Assembly: GCA_050295975.1 (NCBI GenBank)
Contig: JBNKQR010000010.1
Coordinates: 3,995-67,994, forward strand
Source of the DNA: JAPHTQ01 sp050295975
Lineage (GTDB): Bacteria; Pseudomonadota; Gammaproteobacteria; Thiohalomonadales; Thiohalomonadaceae
Direction of reading: 5' to 3'
Length of the DNA: 64,000 nt
Shown here: positions 35,085 to 44,610 of the stretch, in pieces
How positions within the stretch are numbered: the first letter of the stretch is position 1
How the letters are laid out: each line of letters starts with the position of its first letter
The notes under the pieces: model-generated
The model's input: the letters and a program-made list of their open reading frames with translations, nothing else
What the model was told of the DNA's origin: nothing
The model's database searches: none
Made by a program: the position numbers and the translations under genes

Positions 35085-36715
35085 CAGGCCTTGTTCTCCG
35101 CGTGCTTACGTGCCGCAGCGACAAAGCCTGTAAATAGCGGATGCCCATCACGCGGCGTCGAGGTGAATTCCGGGTGGAACTGACAGGCGACAAACCAGGG
35201 GTGCTCGGGGAGTTCTACCACTTCCACCAGTGACTGGTCTTCGGAGAGACCGGCAAAGACCAGACCAGCCTTACTCAGAGGATCGCGGTAGTTGTTATTG
35301 AATTCGTAGCGATGGCGATGACGCTCGACAATGCTCGACTTATTGTAAAGATCACGGACCTTGCTGCCATCCTGCAGGTGACAGGTTTGACCGCCGAGAC
35401 GCATGGTACCGCCCAGGTCCGATTTTTCATCGCGGGTAACCACGGTGCCATCGGCCTCGACCCACTCAGTAATCAGCGCGATCACCGGATGCTTCGCCTC
35501 TTTGCGGAATTCGGTACTGTGGGCAGCTTCAAGACCGGCCACGTTGCGGGCGTATTCGATCACTGCCACCTGCATACCGAGGCAGATACCAAGATAGGGA
35601 ATATTGTTCTCACGGGCGTAGCGCACCGCGGCGATCTTGCCCTCCACGCCGCGCTCACCAAAGCCGCCGGGGACCAGAATGGCGTCTTTACCCTGCAGGC
35701 AACCAATCCCATCCTTTTCCACGTCTTCCGAGTCGATGTATTCGATCCGCACCTTGGTCAGGGTCTTGATCCCGGCATGGATCAGCGCTTCGGAGAGGGA
35801 TTTGTAGGCCTCAGTCAGGTCGACATATTTACCCACCATGGCGATGGTGGTCTCACCTGTGGGGTTTTGCAGAGCGTGATTCACCGCTTCCCACTCGGAG
35901 AGGTCGGCGGGCTTGGTCTTCATGTTCAGTTTCTCCACCACGATATCGTCGAGGCCCTGCTTATGCAGTTCCAGCGGGATTCTGTAGATGGAGTCGACAT
36001 CGACACAGGAGATAACCGCCCGCTCTTCCACATTGGTAAAGAGGGCAATTTTGCGTTTTTCATCTTCCGGCACCGCTCGGTCGGCACGGCAGATCAGAAT
36101 ATCTGGCTGGATACCAATGGAACGGAGTTCCTTAACCGAGTGCTGGGTCGGCTTGGTCTTGAGCTCGCCTGCGGTGGGGATATAGGGCAGCAGGGTCAGG
36201 TGCATGAAGAGCACGCTATCGTGACCCAGCTCCACCTTCATCTGACGAATCGCCTCGAGGAAGGGCAGTGATTCGATGTCACCGACGGTACCGCCGATCT
36301 CCACCATCGCCACATCGTAGCCTTCGGCGCCCGCTTTGATGCTGCGCTTCATTTCGTCGGTGACGTGCGGGATGACCTGCACTGTGCCGCCAAGGTAGTC
36401 GCCACGGCGCTCTCGGCGGATCACTCGTTCATAGATACGGCCAGTGGTGAAGTTGTTTCGCTGGGTCATGGTGGAGCGAATGAAACGCTCGTAGTGACCC
36501 AAATCGAGGTCGGTCTCGGCACCATCTTCGGTAACAAAGACCTCACCATGCTGGAACGGACTCATGGTCCCCGGATCGACGTTGATGTAGGGGTCAAGCT
36601 TTAGCATGGTGACAGAGAGACCGCGGGCTTCGAGGATGGCCGCAAGAGAAGCGGAAGCGATGCCCTTCCCTAAGGAGGAAACCACACCGCCGGTAATAAA
36701 GATGTACTTCGTCAT
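35084..36715 (-). CDS. pyrG: CTP synthase
   Basis: PyrG aminates UTP to CTP using ATP and glutamine. The 543-residue protein has the N-terminal synthetase domain (YIFITGGVVSSLGKGIASAS, then DPYINVDPGTMSPFQHGEV) and a C-terminal class I amidotransferase domain from about 290. The nucleophile Cys lies in PYLGICLGMQ near 380, and the His and Glu in FVACQFHPEFTS near 515. CTP supports both CMP-Kdo and CDP-diacylglycerol synthesis, matching the envelope genes around it. It ends overlapping kdsA by one base. Confidence 0.99.
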   Translation of the reverse strand: MTKYIFITGGVVSSLGKGIASASLAAILEARGLSVTMLKLDPYINVDPGTMSPFQHGEVFVTEDGAETDLDLGHYERFIRSTMTQRNNFTTGRIYERVIRRERRGDYLGGTVQVIPHVTDEMKRSIKAGAEGYDVAMVEIGGTVGDIESLPFLEAIRQMKVELGHDSVLFMHLTLLPYIPTAGELKTKPTQHSVKELRSIGIQPDILICRADRAVPEDEKRKIALFTNVEERAVISCVDVDSIYRIPLELHKQGLDDIVVEKLNMKTKPADLSEWEAVNHALQNPTGETTIAMVGKYVDLTEAYKSLSEALIHAGIKTLTKVRIEYIDSEDVEKDGIGCLQGKDAILVPGGFGERGVEGKIAAVRYARENNIPYLGICLGMQVAVIEYARNVAGLEAAHSTEFRKEAKHPVIALITEWVEADGTVVTRDEKSDLGGTMRLGGQTCHLQDGSKVRDLYNKSSIVERHRHRYEFNNNYRDPLSKAGLVFAGLSEDQSLVEVVELPEHPWFVACQFHPEFTSTPRDGHPLFTGFVAAARKHAENKA

Positions 36716-36766
36716 GAAAACGTAAGAGCCTGAGTTCAGGGGAAAAGTTTTCGGCGCTGGGCCGGA

Positions 36767-38131
36767 CTAATTGTCGTTGTTTTGCTCTTCCTTTTCAATG
36801 GCGAATAACGACCAATGCAGCATAATTCCCTCTTCTTTTTCTGTTGCGGCAAAATTTTCCGCCGTCCATAGACCTGGCACCTGGGCTAACTCGCCCTCTA
36901 CATAGAGTAACGGACGACGTTCCCGCTCCCAGGGAGGCACCCCAGCCTCCTGATAGAGCTTTTTCAGATCGTGATGTCCCTGCCTCCCAGGCAGGGCCAG
37001 TGATTCACCGCCTTGGCGCAGGTGCAGTTCACAGCGGACACCGTGTAACTTCTGTACTGACACACCTTCACCGCGCTCCCGTTGTACTCGCACACTCCCC
37101 AATGCCTCGGGTAGTGCAATCTCCTCTGCCCCGTCCCAGTGCACAGCAAACGGCTGCGGCGGTAGCGCAGGCAGGGGTGGCATGAAGAATACTCTGTCGC
37201 GATAGCGGTGCACCTCGACCCCAGGCCAGCTCACTTTCGGCATCGCATCCTCTGCCGCAGGCAGCAACGCCTCCACCACCTGCTGTAGCTGGCTGACACC
37301 GGGCAGGGGCAACCCCAGTTGGCGACAGTGATAGCGCAGCAGGTTACGACAACGGGCCGGGCTCAATCCGCGCAGCACAGAAAGGGAGAGTACCGCTCCC
37401 TCCCCCAACGCCGCCCGCCGATCCTCCATCGCCAGTTCATCCAGCAGATGGGCACTCTCCGCGAAATTGGCGGCGCTCCGCGCCAGCACCTTGTGCATCC
37501 CGGCACGTCGCTCCTCCAGTTGGGGCAGCAGGGTGTGGCGCAGGTAGTTTCGCTCCAGGGTGGTGTCGAAGTTGCTCGGGTCGTCGATCCACTTCAAATC
37601 GTGTTCGCGGGCATAGGCCTCCAGCTCGGCGCGCGGCCTGCCGAGCAGCGGGCGTAGTAACAGCCCCTTGCCCAGCGCACGTTGCACAGGCATCGACGCC
37701 AATCCGTGCACCCCGCCACCGCGCAACAGTTGCAGCAGTAAGGTCTCCGCCTGGTCATCCCGGTGATGGGCGCAGAGCAGCGCCTCCCCCTGCCCCAGCA
37801 CCTGCTCGAAAACCCCATAGCGGGCATGACGCGCTGCTGCTTCCAACCCATCGCCGTTATCCCGCGCTACGCTCACCCGCTCAACCGTCAATGAAATATC
37901 CAGTCCATCGCAAACATCGCGGCAATGGCGCGACCATTCGGTTGAGTGTTCTGAGAGAGCGTGATCCACATGCAGCGCCAGCAGCGGCACTTCGAGTTGT
38001 TCACGAAGAGAGGACATCAGATGTAACAACACAGTGGAGTCGAGGCCACCACTGTAGGCGACCCAATAGCACGGCGCTGGCGGTAGTGACTTCAGAGTAG
38101 TAAGAAGATGTTCAGAAAGGGATTGTGACAT
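36767..38131 (-). CDS. tilS: tRNA(Ile)-lysidine synthetase TilS
   Basis: TilS attaches lysine to C34 of the tRNA-Ile that reads AUA, switching its identity from Met to Ile. The 454-residue protein has the PP-loop ATP motif SGGLDS at 27-32, HHRDDQAETLLLQLLRGGG near 120, the central substrate-binding domain and a C-terminal TilS domain (LYQEAGVPPWERERRPLLY). It lies between accA and pyrG, the same accA-tilS neighbourhood as in E. coli. A 108-base gap to accA contains a palindromic repeat. Confidence 0.97.
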   Translation of the reverse strand: MSQSLSEHLLTTLKSLPPAPCYWVAYSGGLDSTVLLHLMSSLREQLEVPLLALHVDHALSEHSTEWSRHCRDVCDGLDISLTVERVSVARDNGDGLEAAARHARYGVFEQVLGQGEALLCAHHRDDQAETLLLQLLRGGGVHGLASMPVQRALGKGLLLRPLLGRPRAELEAYAREHDLKWIDDPSNFDTTLERNYLRHTLLPQLEERRAGMHKVLARSAANFAESAHLLDELAMEDRRAALGEGAVLSLSVLRGLSPARCRNLLRYHCRQLGLPLPGVSQLQQVVEALLPAAEDAMPKVSWPGVEVHRYRDRVFFMPPLPALPPQPFAVHWDGAEEIALPEALGSVRVQRERGEGVSVQKLHGVRCELHLRQGGESLALPGRQGHHDLKKLYQEAGVPPWERERRPLLYVEGELAQVPGLWTAENFAATEKEEGIMLHWSLFAIEKEEQNNDN

Positions 38132-38160
38132 GGCAGAAACTCACCCCTCTGGAAATGAGT

Positions 38161-38228
38161 AACGCGAAGACACAAAGGCTGGATATAGAGATCGTTTTAC
38201 CTTTGCGTACTTCGCGTCCTTTGCGGTT
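38161..38228. repeat. Dispersed palindromic repeat between accA and tilS
   Basis: Left arm 38161-38178 (AACGCGAAGACACAAAGG) is nearly the reverse complement of 38200-38217, with one mismatch and one extra base. A further CCTTTGCGGTT copy follows. Intergenic repeats of the type CTTTGCGTACTTCGCG occur in many proteobacterial genomes. A degenerate relative is visible at 5781-5816 between rlmE and yhbY. In-frame translation gives an AKTQRLD peptide that is often misannotated as a protein. I see no coding capacity. Confidence 0.65.
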
Positions 38229-38239
38229 AAAACTTTTAT

Positions 38240-39199
38240 CTATTTCGTTTCGAAGTTACCGAAGGACATCAGACGGCGATAACGATTTTCCAGTAACTGG
38301 GCGATATCGAGGCGGTCCACCTCTTCCAGCTTGCCCAGCAGGGCGCGCTTGATGTTAGCAGCCATCGCTGGGACATCACGATGTGCGCCACCCAGTGGCT
38401 CAGCGACGATGTAGTCGATTAGGCCTAGTTCCTTGAGTCGCTCTGAAGTGATACCTAACGCCTCGGCGGCATCGGAGGCCTTCTCCGCACTCTTCCACAG
38501 GATCGAGGCACAGCCCTCCGGAGAGATAACGGAATAGGTGCTGTATTGCAGCATCATCACGCGATCGCCGACGCCAATAGCCAGTGCGCCGCCAGAACCA
38601 CCTTCGCCGATCACGGTGCAGATGATCGGGGTACGCAGTTGCGACATTTCCAGCAGGTTGCGGGCAATCGCTTCGGATTGACCACGCTCTTCCGCACCAA
38701 CGCCAGGATAGGCACCGGGGGTGTCGATAAAGGTGAGGATCGGCAGGCGGAAACGCTCAGCCATCTCCATCAGACGCAGCGCCTTGCGGTAGCCTTCCGG
38801 GCGTGGCATACCAAAGTTGCGCAGCACCTTCTCTTTGGTGTCACGGCCCTTCTGATGTCCGATGATCATCACTGGACGTCCGTCTAGGCGGGCTACGCCA
38901 CCAACAATCGCCTTGTCATCCGCATAGGCGCGATCACCATGCAGCTCTTCGAAGTCGGTAAAGATCTCGTTGATATATTCGAGGGTATAGGGGCGCTGCG
39001 GATGGCGCGCCAGCTGCGAGATCTGCCAGGAGTTCAGATTGGAGAAGATCGACTCGGTCAGACTCTTGCTCTTTGACTGCAGGCGCGTGATCTCTTCGCC
39101 GATGTTGATCTCGGCATCGTCACCCACATAGCGCAGCTCTTCGATTTTGGCTTCCAATTCGGCAATAGGCTGCTCGAATTCAAGAAAATTCATATTCAT
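38240..39199 (-). CDS. accA: Acetyl-CoA carboxylase carboxyltransferase subunit alpha
   Basis: AccA with AccD transfers carboxyl from biotin to acetyl-CoA, producing malonyl-CoA for fatty-acid synthesis. I place the start at the ATG at 39199 (MNMNFLEFEQPIAELEAKI), aligning with E. coli AccA (319 residues) and giving 319 residues here. Longer frames would run into the promoter. GRDTKEKVLRNFGMPRPEGYRKA and the two oxyanion-hole glycine motifs (DTPGAYPGVGAEERGQSEAIA, GEGGSGGALAI) are clear. It lies between dnaE and tilS, the conserved order. Confidence 0.98.
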   Translation of the reverse strand: MNMNFLEFEQPIAELEAKIEELRYVGDDAEINIGEEITRLQSKSKSLTESIFSNLNSWQISQLARHPQRPYTLEYINEIFTDFEELHGDRAYADDKAIVGGVARLDGRPVMIIGHQKGRDTKEKVLRNFGMPRPEGYRKALRLMEMAERFRLPILTFIDTPGAYPGVGAEERGQSEAIARNLLEMSQLRTPIICTVIGEGGSGGALAIGVGDRVMMLQYSTYSVISPEGCASILWKSAEKASDAAEALGITSERLKELGLIDYIVAEPLGGAHRDVPAMAANIKRALLGKLEEVDRLDIAQLLENRYRRLMSFGNFETK

Positions 39200-39248
39200 A
39201 GTGTTCGTATTCTTTTCGCGTGTTGTCAGTATTAGTAGCGAGTCGGGG

Positions 39249-39278
39249 ATTATACGTGAATGTCGCACGATTTGTCGC
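39249..39278 (-). promoter_or_regulatory. Sigma-70-type promoter for accA
   Basis: On the minus strand a perfect TATAAT (39254-39249) is preceded at 18 bases by GCGACA (39278-39273), matching four of six -35 positions. The predicted transcript start is about 40-45 bases before the accA ATG. The promoter sits in the 98-base gap after dnaE. It lets accA be transcribed separately from dnaE. Confidence 0.6.
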
Positions 39279-39297
39279 GCCCGGCAAATGACCGTCG

Positions 39298-42200
39298 TCA
39301 GTGCCTCGAATACTCAACCCTGACCTGCTCATCCCCCACCAGATGACGTAGTCGTTTTAGTAACTCATCCGTGGGGCGTACTCGCCATTCATCCCCCAGA
39401 CGGAGGCGGCTGACGGCCTCATCACTACGGTAGTTGATGGCAATGGGACAGCTACCGTCACGGAAGGGTGAGAGCACCTTTTCCAGATCGCCGGTAAAGC
39501 CATTAAGCGCCTGCTCCCGCGACAGATCCAGCAGCAGGTTGCGGGCAAAGTGTTCGCGGGCATGCTCCATGTCGCAGAGCTCCTGACAACGCATAACCAG
39601 ACCACCGGAATAGTCGTCGTGACGCACCTCACCGCTGACCACCACCACCTGATCCATCAGCAGCATCTCCTGATAGCGGGCATAGACATCGCTGAACAGG
39701 GTCACCTCAATGCGTGCGGTGCGGTCATCGATGGTGAGAAAGCCCATCTTGTCGCCGCGCTTGGTGGGGCGGGTACGCATGGCGATAATGAGCCCTGCCA
39801 AGGTCACGTTCTGTGCCTTGTCACCATTGAGGCTGGCGATGCGGCAGGTGGTAAAGGCGTTGATCTCTGATTCGTATTTATTGATCGGGTGACCGGTGAG
39901 ATAGAGGCCGAGGGTATCCTTCTCCCCGGTTAGGCGGATATCGTCGTCCCATTCGGGCACTACCTCGTAACTGGTCGCACTCTCCTCCAGGGCATCGCCG
40001 TCGAAACCGAACATATCGCCAGTACCGGCAGCGGCGGCGCGGCTCTCCTGCTCCGCCATCTGCAACGCCTGGGGCAACGCCGCCATCAGGGTGGCGCGGT
40101 TGGGTCCTAGCTGGTCCAGCGCCCCGGCACGAATCAGTGATTCCAATACACGGCGGTTGGCCTTTTTGATGTCGATGCGACGGCAGAAGTCGAACAGATC
40201 GCTGAAGTTGCCGTTGGCCTGCTGCTCGTGAACGATCCCTTCGATAGCCCCCTCGCCTACCCCCTTAATTGCACCCAGACCATAGACAATGGCCCCTTCG
40301 GCATCGACGGTGAACTTGTAGGAGCTGGTGTTGACTGAGGGCGACACCACCTTGAGTGCCATCTCCTTGCACTCCTCGATCAGGGTGACCACCTTGTCGG
40401 TGTTGTCCATGTCGGCGGAGAGCACCGCAGCCATGAACTCGGCCGGGTAGTGCTGCTTGAGCCACAGGGTCTGGTAGGAGACCAGGGCGTAGGCGGCAGA
40501 GTGGGATTTATTGAAACCGTATCCGGCGAACTTCTCCATCAGGTCGAAGATGTAGGTGGCGGTCTTCTCCTCTACCCCTCGCTCCACCGCTCCGGTGGTA
40601 AAGGTCTCGCGCTGCTTGGCCATCTCTTCCGGCTTCTTCTTACCCATGGCGCGGCGCAGCAGGTCAGCGCCACCGAGGGAGTAACCGGCCAGCACCTGGG
40701 CGATCCGCTGTACCTGCTCCTGGTAGAGAATGACGCCGTAGGTAGGGCTGAGCACCGGCTCCAGTTCCGGGTGGGGATATTCAACCTTGGCCCGACCATG
40801 TTTACGGTTGATGAAGTCATCCACCATGCCCGATTGCAATGGGCCGGGACGGAACAGGGCCACCAGGGCGATGATGTCCTCGAAGCAGTCCGGCTGCAGA
40901 CGACCAATCAACTCCTTCATACCACGGGATTCAAGCTGGAACACCGCGGTGGTACGCGCCGCCTTAAGCAGGGTGAAACTGGCCGGGTCGTCCAGCGGGA
41001 TAGTGGCAATATCGGGACAGAGATCAGTCGATTCGCCGCGCAGGGTCAGACTGCTGCGGATGTTGGCCAGGGCCCAGTCGATGATGGTAAGGGTACGCAG
41101 ACCGAGGAAGTCGAACTTCACCAGACCCGCCGCCTCCACGTCGTTCTTGTCGAACTGGGTAACGATGCTCTGGCCACCCTCCTCGCAGTAGAGCGGCGAG
41201 AAGTCGGTCAGCTCAGTGGGTGCGATAACCACGCCGCCCGCGTGTTTGCCCGCGTTACGGGTGATCCCCTCCAGCTTCATCGCCATGTCGATGAGGGTAG
41301 TCACCTCCTCATCGCGGTCATAGCGATCCTTCAGCTCCGGCTCCTGCTCCAGCGCCTTCTCCAGGGTCATGCCGATCTCGAACGGGATCAGCTTGGCGAT
41401 CTGGTCGACGAAGCCGTAGGGGTGACTGAGCACCCGACCCACATCGCGTACCACCGCCTTGGCAGCCAGGGTGCCATAGGTGATGATCTGCGACACCTTC
41501 TCCCGACCGTACTTTTCCGCTACGTAGTCGATAACCCGGTCGCGTCCTTCCATACAGAAGTCGACGTCGAAGTCGGGCAGCGAAACACGCTCCGGGTTGA
41601 GGAAGCGCTCGAACAGCAGGTCGTAGGCGAGTGGGTCGAGGTCGGTGATAGTCAGGGCGTAGGCCACAAGTGAACCGGCACCGGAGCCGCGGCCCGGCCC
41701 CACCGGTACGCCGTTGTTTTTACCCCACTGAATAAAGTCGGCAACGATGAGGAAGTAGCCGGGGAAGCCCATCTGGATGATCACATCCAGCTCCATCTCT
41801 AGCCGCTCGTCATAGGGCTTACGCTGCTCGGCGAAGTCCGCTGCGTTGCGGTCCAGCAGCACATCGAGGCGTTTCTCCAGTCCCTCGCGGGAGAGCTGGC
41901 GGAAGTACTCGTCCATGGTCATGCCGTCGGGCACGGGGAAATCGGGCAGGAAGGATTTGCCCAGAGTCAGTTCAAGGTTGCAGCGCTTGGCGATCTCAAC
42001 GCTGTTCTCCAGCGCCTCGGGGATATCGGCGAACAGCTCGGCCATCTCCTCGGGGGTGCGCAGGTATTGCTGATCGCTATAGAGGCGGCCGCGGCGTGGG
42101 TCATCGAGGGTACGCCCGTCATGAATACAGACCCGCACCTCGTGCGCCTCGAAATCCTCCTTACCGAGGAAGTGTACGTCGTTAGTCGCGACAACGGGCA

Positions 42201-42777
42201 CGCCCATCGTCCCCGCTATCGCTACCGCTTCGTGGAGGTAGGCCTCTTCACCATCACGGCCGGTACGCTGTAGTTCCAGATAGTAGTTATCGGCAAACAG
42301 GCGCAGCCAATCGGTGAGCAGTTGCGCCGCCAGTTCCTTCTTACCGTTCAAAAGTGCCTGCCCCACATCTCCCTCACGACCACCGGAGAGAGCAATCAAT
42401 CCTTTGACCTGACCGGTCAGCCATTCACGTTTGAGGATGGGAATGCCACGATGCTGGTTTTCGATGTAGCTGCGGGAGACCAGGCGGGTGAGATTGCGGT
42501 AACCGGTCTCATCCTTACACAGCAGCACCAGACGGCTGGGGCGGGTAGGCTCATCGGGATTTTCGACCCACAGGTCAACACCGATAATCGGTTTGATCCC
42601 AGCAGCCAGGGCCGCGGAGTAGAACTTGACCATGGCGAAGAGGTTGCACTGATCAGTCAGAGCCACCGCGGGCATCCCCCGCTCCCGCGCTGCTGCCATC
42701 AACGGCTTCACCCGCACCAGACCGTCGGTGAGGGAGAATTCGGTATGCAGACGGAGGTGGATGAAATTGGCAGACAT
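39298..42777 (-). CDS. dnaE: DNA polymerase III subunit alpha
   Basis: DnaE is the replicative polymerase subunit. I start at the ATG at 42777 (MSANFIHLRLHTEFSLTDG), giving 1159 residues against 1160 in E. coli. The frame extending to 42858 overlaps rnhB and adds unrelated sequence. Domains in order are the PHP domain (from about 6), the palm with catalytic aspartates in LPDFDVDF near 400, thumb and fingers, the helix-hairpin-helix region near 830-900, an OB fold (about 990-1070) and the C-terminal tau-binding part. It follows rnhB by 67 bases. Confidence 0.98.
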   Translation of the reverse strand: MSANFIHLRLHTEFSLTDGLVRVKPLMAAARERGMPAVALTDQCNLFAMVKFYSAALAAGIKPIIGVDLWVENPDEPTRPSRLVLLCKDETGYRNLTRLVSRSYIENQHRGIPILKREWLTGQVKGLIALSGGREGDVGQALLNGKKELAAQLLTDWLRLFADNYYLELQRTGRDGEEAYLHEAVAIAGTMGVPVVATNDVHFLGKEDFEAHEVRVCIHDGRTLDDPRRGRLYSDQQYLRTPEEMAELFADIPEALENSVEIAKRCNLELTLGKSFLPDFPVPDGMTMDEYFRQLSREGLEKRLDVLLDRNAADFAEQRKPYDERLEMELDVIIQMGFPGYFLIVADFIQWGKNNGVPVGPGRGSGAGSLVAYALTITDLDPLAYDLLFERFLNPERVSLPDFDVDFCMEGRDRVIDYVAEKYGREKVSQIITYGTLAAKAVVRDVGRVLSHPYGFVDQIAKLIPFEIGMTLEKALEQEPELKDRYDRDEEVTTLIDMAMKLEGITRNAGKHAGGVVIAPTELTDFSPLYCEEGGQSIVTQFDKNDVEAAGLVKFDFLGLRTLTIIDWALANIRSSLTLRGESTDLCPDIATIPLDDPASFTLLKAARTTAVFQLESRGMKELIGRLQPDCFEDIIALVALFRPGPLQSGMVDDFINRKHGRAKVEYPHPELEPVLSPTYGVILYQEQVQRIAQVLAGYSLGGADLLRRAMGKKKPEEMAKQRETFTTGAVERGVEEKTATYIFDLMEKFAGYGFNKSHSAAYALVSYQTLWLKQHYPAEFMAAVLSADMDNTDKVVTLIEECKEMALKVVSPSVNTSSYKFTVDAEGAIVYGLGAIKGVGEGAIEGIVHEQQANGNFSDLFDFCRRIDIKKANRRVLESLIRAGALDQLGPNRATLMAALPQALQMAEQESRAAAAGTGDMFGFDGDALEESATSYEVVPEWDDDIRLTGEKDTLGLYLTGHPINKYESEINAFTTCRIASLNGDKAQNVTLAGLIIAMRTRPTKRGDKMGFLTIDDRTARIEVTLFSDVYARYQEMLLMDQVVVVSGEVRHDDYSGGLVMRCQELCDMEHAREHFARNLLLDLSREQALNGFTGDLEKVLSPFRDGSCPIAINYRSDEAVSRLRLGDEWRVRPTDELLKRLRHLVGDEQVRVEYSRH

Positions 42778-42844
42778 GGGGTGGAACGTTAACCCGCTAT
42801 CAGAGGAAGGACAAGTCTTGACAGAGAGAAGGTCGAAACCGGTC

Positions 42845-43444
42845 TCAATTGTCCTCAAGCATACGTGCTACGGGGCCAAAACTGCGCCTGTGGATCGGCG
42901 TTACACCGAGCAGCTGTAATGCCTCAATGTGCTTCTTGCTGGGGTAACCCTTGTGCCCGGCGAAGCCATATCCGGGATAGAGCGCATCCATCTCCACCAT
43001 CTCCCGATCCCGGGTCACCTTGGCGATAATCGAGGCCGCGCTAATCGCCGCAACCTTGCTATCCCCCTTCACTATCGCCTCGGCACTGCAGGGCAGCTTG
43101 GGACAACGGTTTCCATCGATCAGCGCATGCCCCGGTTGAGGAGTTAATCCTGCCACCGCCCGCTGCATCGCCACCATGGTCGCCTGGAGGATATTCAGCT
43201 CATCGATCTCCTCCACCTCGCAGCGACCGACGGCCCAGGCCAGCGCCTTCTCCTTGATCTCATCAAACAGCTTCTCGCGCTTCTTCTCCGAGATCGCCTT
43301 GGAGTCGGCCAGTCCGTCTATGGGTTTATCCGGATCGAGGATCACCGCGGCGGTTACCACCGGCCCGGCCAGGGGGCCGCGGCCGACTTCGTCAACCCCG
43401 GCTGTGAGGATGGTGCTGGAACTGAAATCAAAACTGGTCTGCAT
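42845..43444 (-). CDS. rnhB: Ribonuclease HII
   Basis: RNase HII nicks DNA at embedded ribonucleotides to start ribonucleotide excision repair. From the ATG at 43444 the protein is 199 residues, against 198 in E. coli. An alternative TTG at 43474 would add ten residues. The catalytic DE pair is Asp18-Glu19 in AGVDEVGRGPLAGPV. The other acidic residues lie in HALIDGNRCP and later. It heads the rnhB-dnaE-accA-tilS series. In E. coli lpxB lies directly upstream on the same strand. Here the gnnA-gnnB-lpxB block is divergent instead. Confidence 0.97.
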   Translation of the reverse strand: MQTSFDFSSSTILTAGVDEVGRGPLAGPVVTAAVILDPDKPIDGLADSKAISEKKREKLFDEIKEKALAWAVGRCEVEEIDELNILQATMVAMQRAVAGLTPQPGHALIDGNRCPKLPCSAEAIVKGDSKVAAISAASIIAKVTRDREMVEMDALYPGYGFAGHKGYPSKKHIEALQLLGVTPIHRRSFGPVARMLEDN

Positions 43445-43639
43445 GAAGTCTCGCTGTGGGTATTGTTCTGTCAATGCAGTCTACTATCAGCGACTGCACA
43501 ACGAAACAAACCAGGGAACGTAATTGAATCAGAAATGCGCGCCAGTCCCGTTCATGCTATGACTATCTTATTGATCTATCTCGCCCTAAATGCGACCATT
43601 TGCGCCAGTTTACACAGCAACCCAGCGGGAATTCCCATC

Positions 43640-44575
43640 GTGACAACTCCACTTAGAACCGCCGTGATCGGCGTCGGTTATCTTGGGCGCTTTCATGCTC
43701 AGAAATATGCCGCCCTGCCCCAGGCCGAACTTGTAGCCGTGGCCGATAGTAATCTGGAAAACGCCGAACGGGTTGCCGCAGAGTGCAATACCCAGGCACT
43801 GAGCGACTATCGGGAATTGTTTGGCAAGGTCGATGCGGTAAGCATTGTGGTGCCGACCAAGATGCACTATCAGGTGGCGAAGGAGTGTCTGGAGCACGGC
43901 ATCCATGTATTGCTGGAGAAACCGATGACGGTCACCGTGGCCGAAGCGGATGAGTTGATCGAAATCGCCAAGGCGAAGAAACTGGTGTTGCAGATCGGTC
44001 ACCTTGAGCGCTTTAACTCAGCAGTACTGGCGCTCAAACCGGTATTGACAACACCTCAGTTCATCGAGTCGCATCGCCTGGCACCGTTTAACCCACGTGG
44101 TGCCGATGTAAATGTGGTGCTTGATTTGATGATCCACGACATCGACATTATTCAGAATCTGGTGCAGTCACCGATCAAGCAGATCGACGCCAATGGCGTC
44201 TCGGTGCTGACCAAGGAGCACGACATCGTTAACGCCCGCATCTCTTTCGAAAGCGGTTGCGTAGCTAACGTCACTGCCAGTCGGGTCACTATGAAGCCGC
44301 AACGCAAGATGCGTATCTTCCAACCGGACGCCTACATCTCCATCGATTTTCAGGACAAGGTTCTAAGCGTCCACCGCAAAGGTGAGAAAGAGATGTTCCC
44401 CGGTATCCCGGAGATCACCTCCGAGGAAAGTATCTTCGACAACTCCGATGCAATTCTGGCCGAAGCAACAGCATTCCTCGAAGCGATTAACAACAAAAGC
44501 GCCCCGCCGGTTACCGGTGAGGATGGACGTCGCGCACTGGATACCGCGATCCGCATTAGTGAGATTCTCGGCTAA
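43640..44575 (+). CDS. gnnA: Gfo/Idh-family oxidoreductase, GnnA type (UDP-GlcNAc 3-oxidation)
   Basis: The predicted product oxidises the 3-hydroxyl of UDP-GlcNAc, the first step to the diamino sugar nucleotide UDP-GlcNAc3N. From the GTG at 43640 (TTPLRTAVIGVGYLGRFHA) it has 311 residues. An upstream ATG at 43463 would add 59 unrelated residues and lacks a good ribosome-binding site, whereas GCGGGA precedes the GTG. The NAD(P) loop GVGYLG, the EKP motif in HVLLEKPMTV and a C-terminal beta-sheet domain (LDLMIHDIDIIQNL) are typical of Gfo/Idh/MocA enzymes. The specific role rests on context: gnnB and lpxB follow at once, as in Acidithiobacillus ferrooxidans. Confidence 0.85.
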   Translation: MTTPLRTAVIGVGYLGRFHAQKYAALPQAELVAVADSNLENAERVAAECNTQALSDYRELFGKVDAVSIVVPTKMHYQVAKECLEHGIHVLLEKPMTVTVAEADELIEIAKAKKLVLQIGHLERFNSAVLALKPVLTTPQFIESHRLAPFNPRGADVNVVLDLMIHDIDIIQNLVQSPIKQIDANGVSVLTKEHDIVNARISFESGCVANVTASRVTMKPQRKMRIFQPDAYISIDFQDKVLSVHRKGEKEMFPGIPEITSEESIFDNSDAILAEATAFLEAINNKSAPPVTGEDGRRALDTAIRISEILG

Positions 44576-44610
44576 ACCAAATTCAATAATTTATCCAAAG
44601 GTAACGAACA

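Noticed and set aside
42778..42858. N-terminal extension of DnaE overlapping rnhB
   Set aside because: The family begins at the PHP domain. The extra 27 residues overlap the rnhB 3' end and are unrelated.
43463..43639. Upstream ATG for GnnA adding 59 residues
   Set aside because: The Rossmann motif starts directly after the GTG at 43640, which has a better ribosome-binding sequence. The extension resembles no part of the family.
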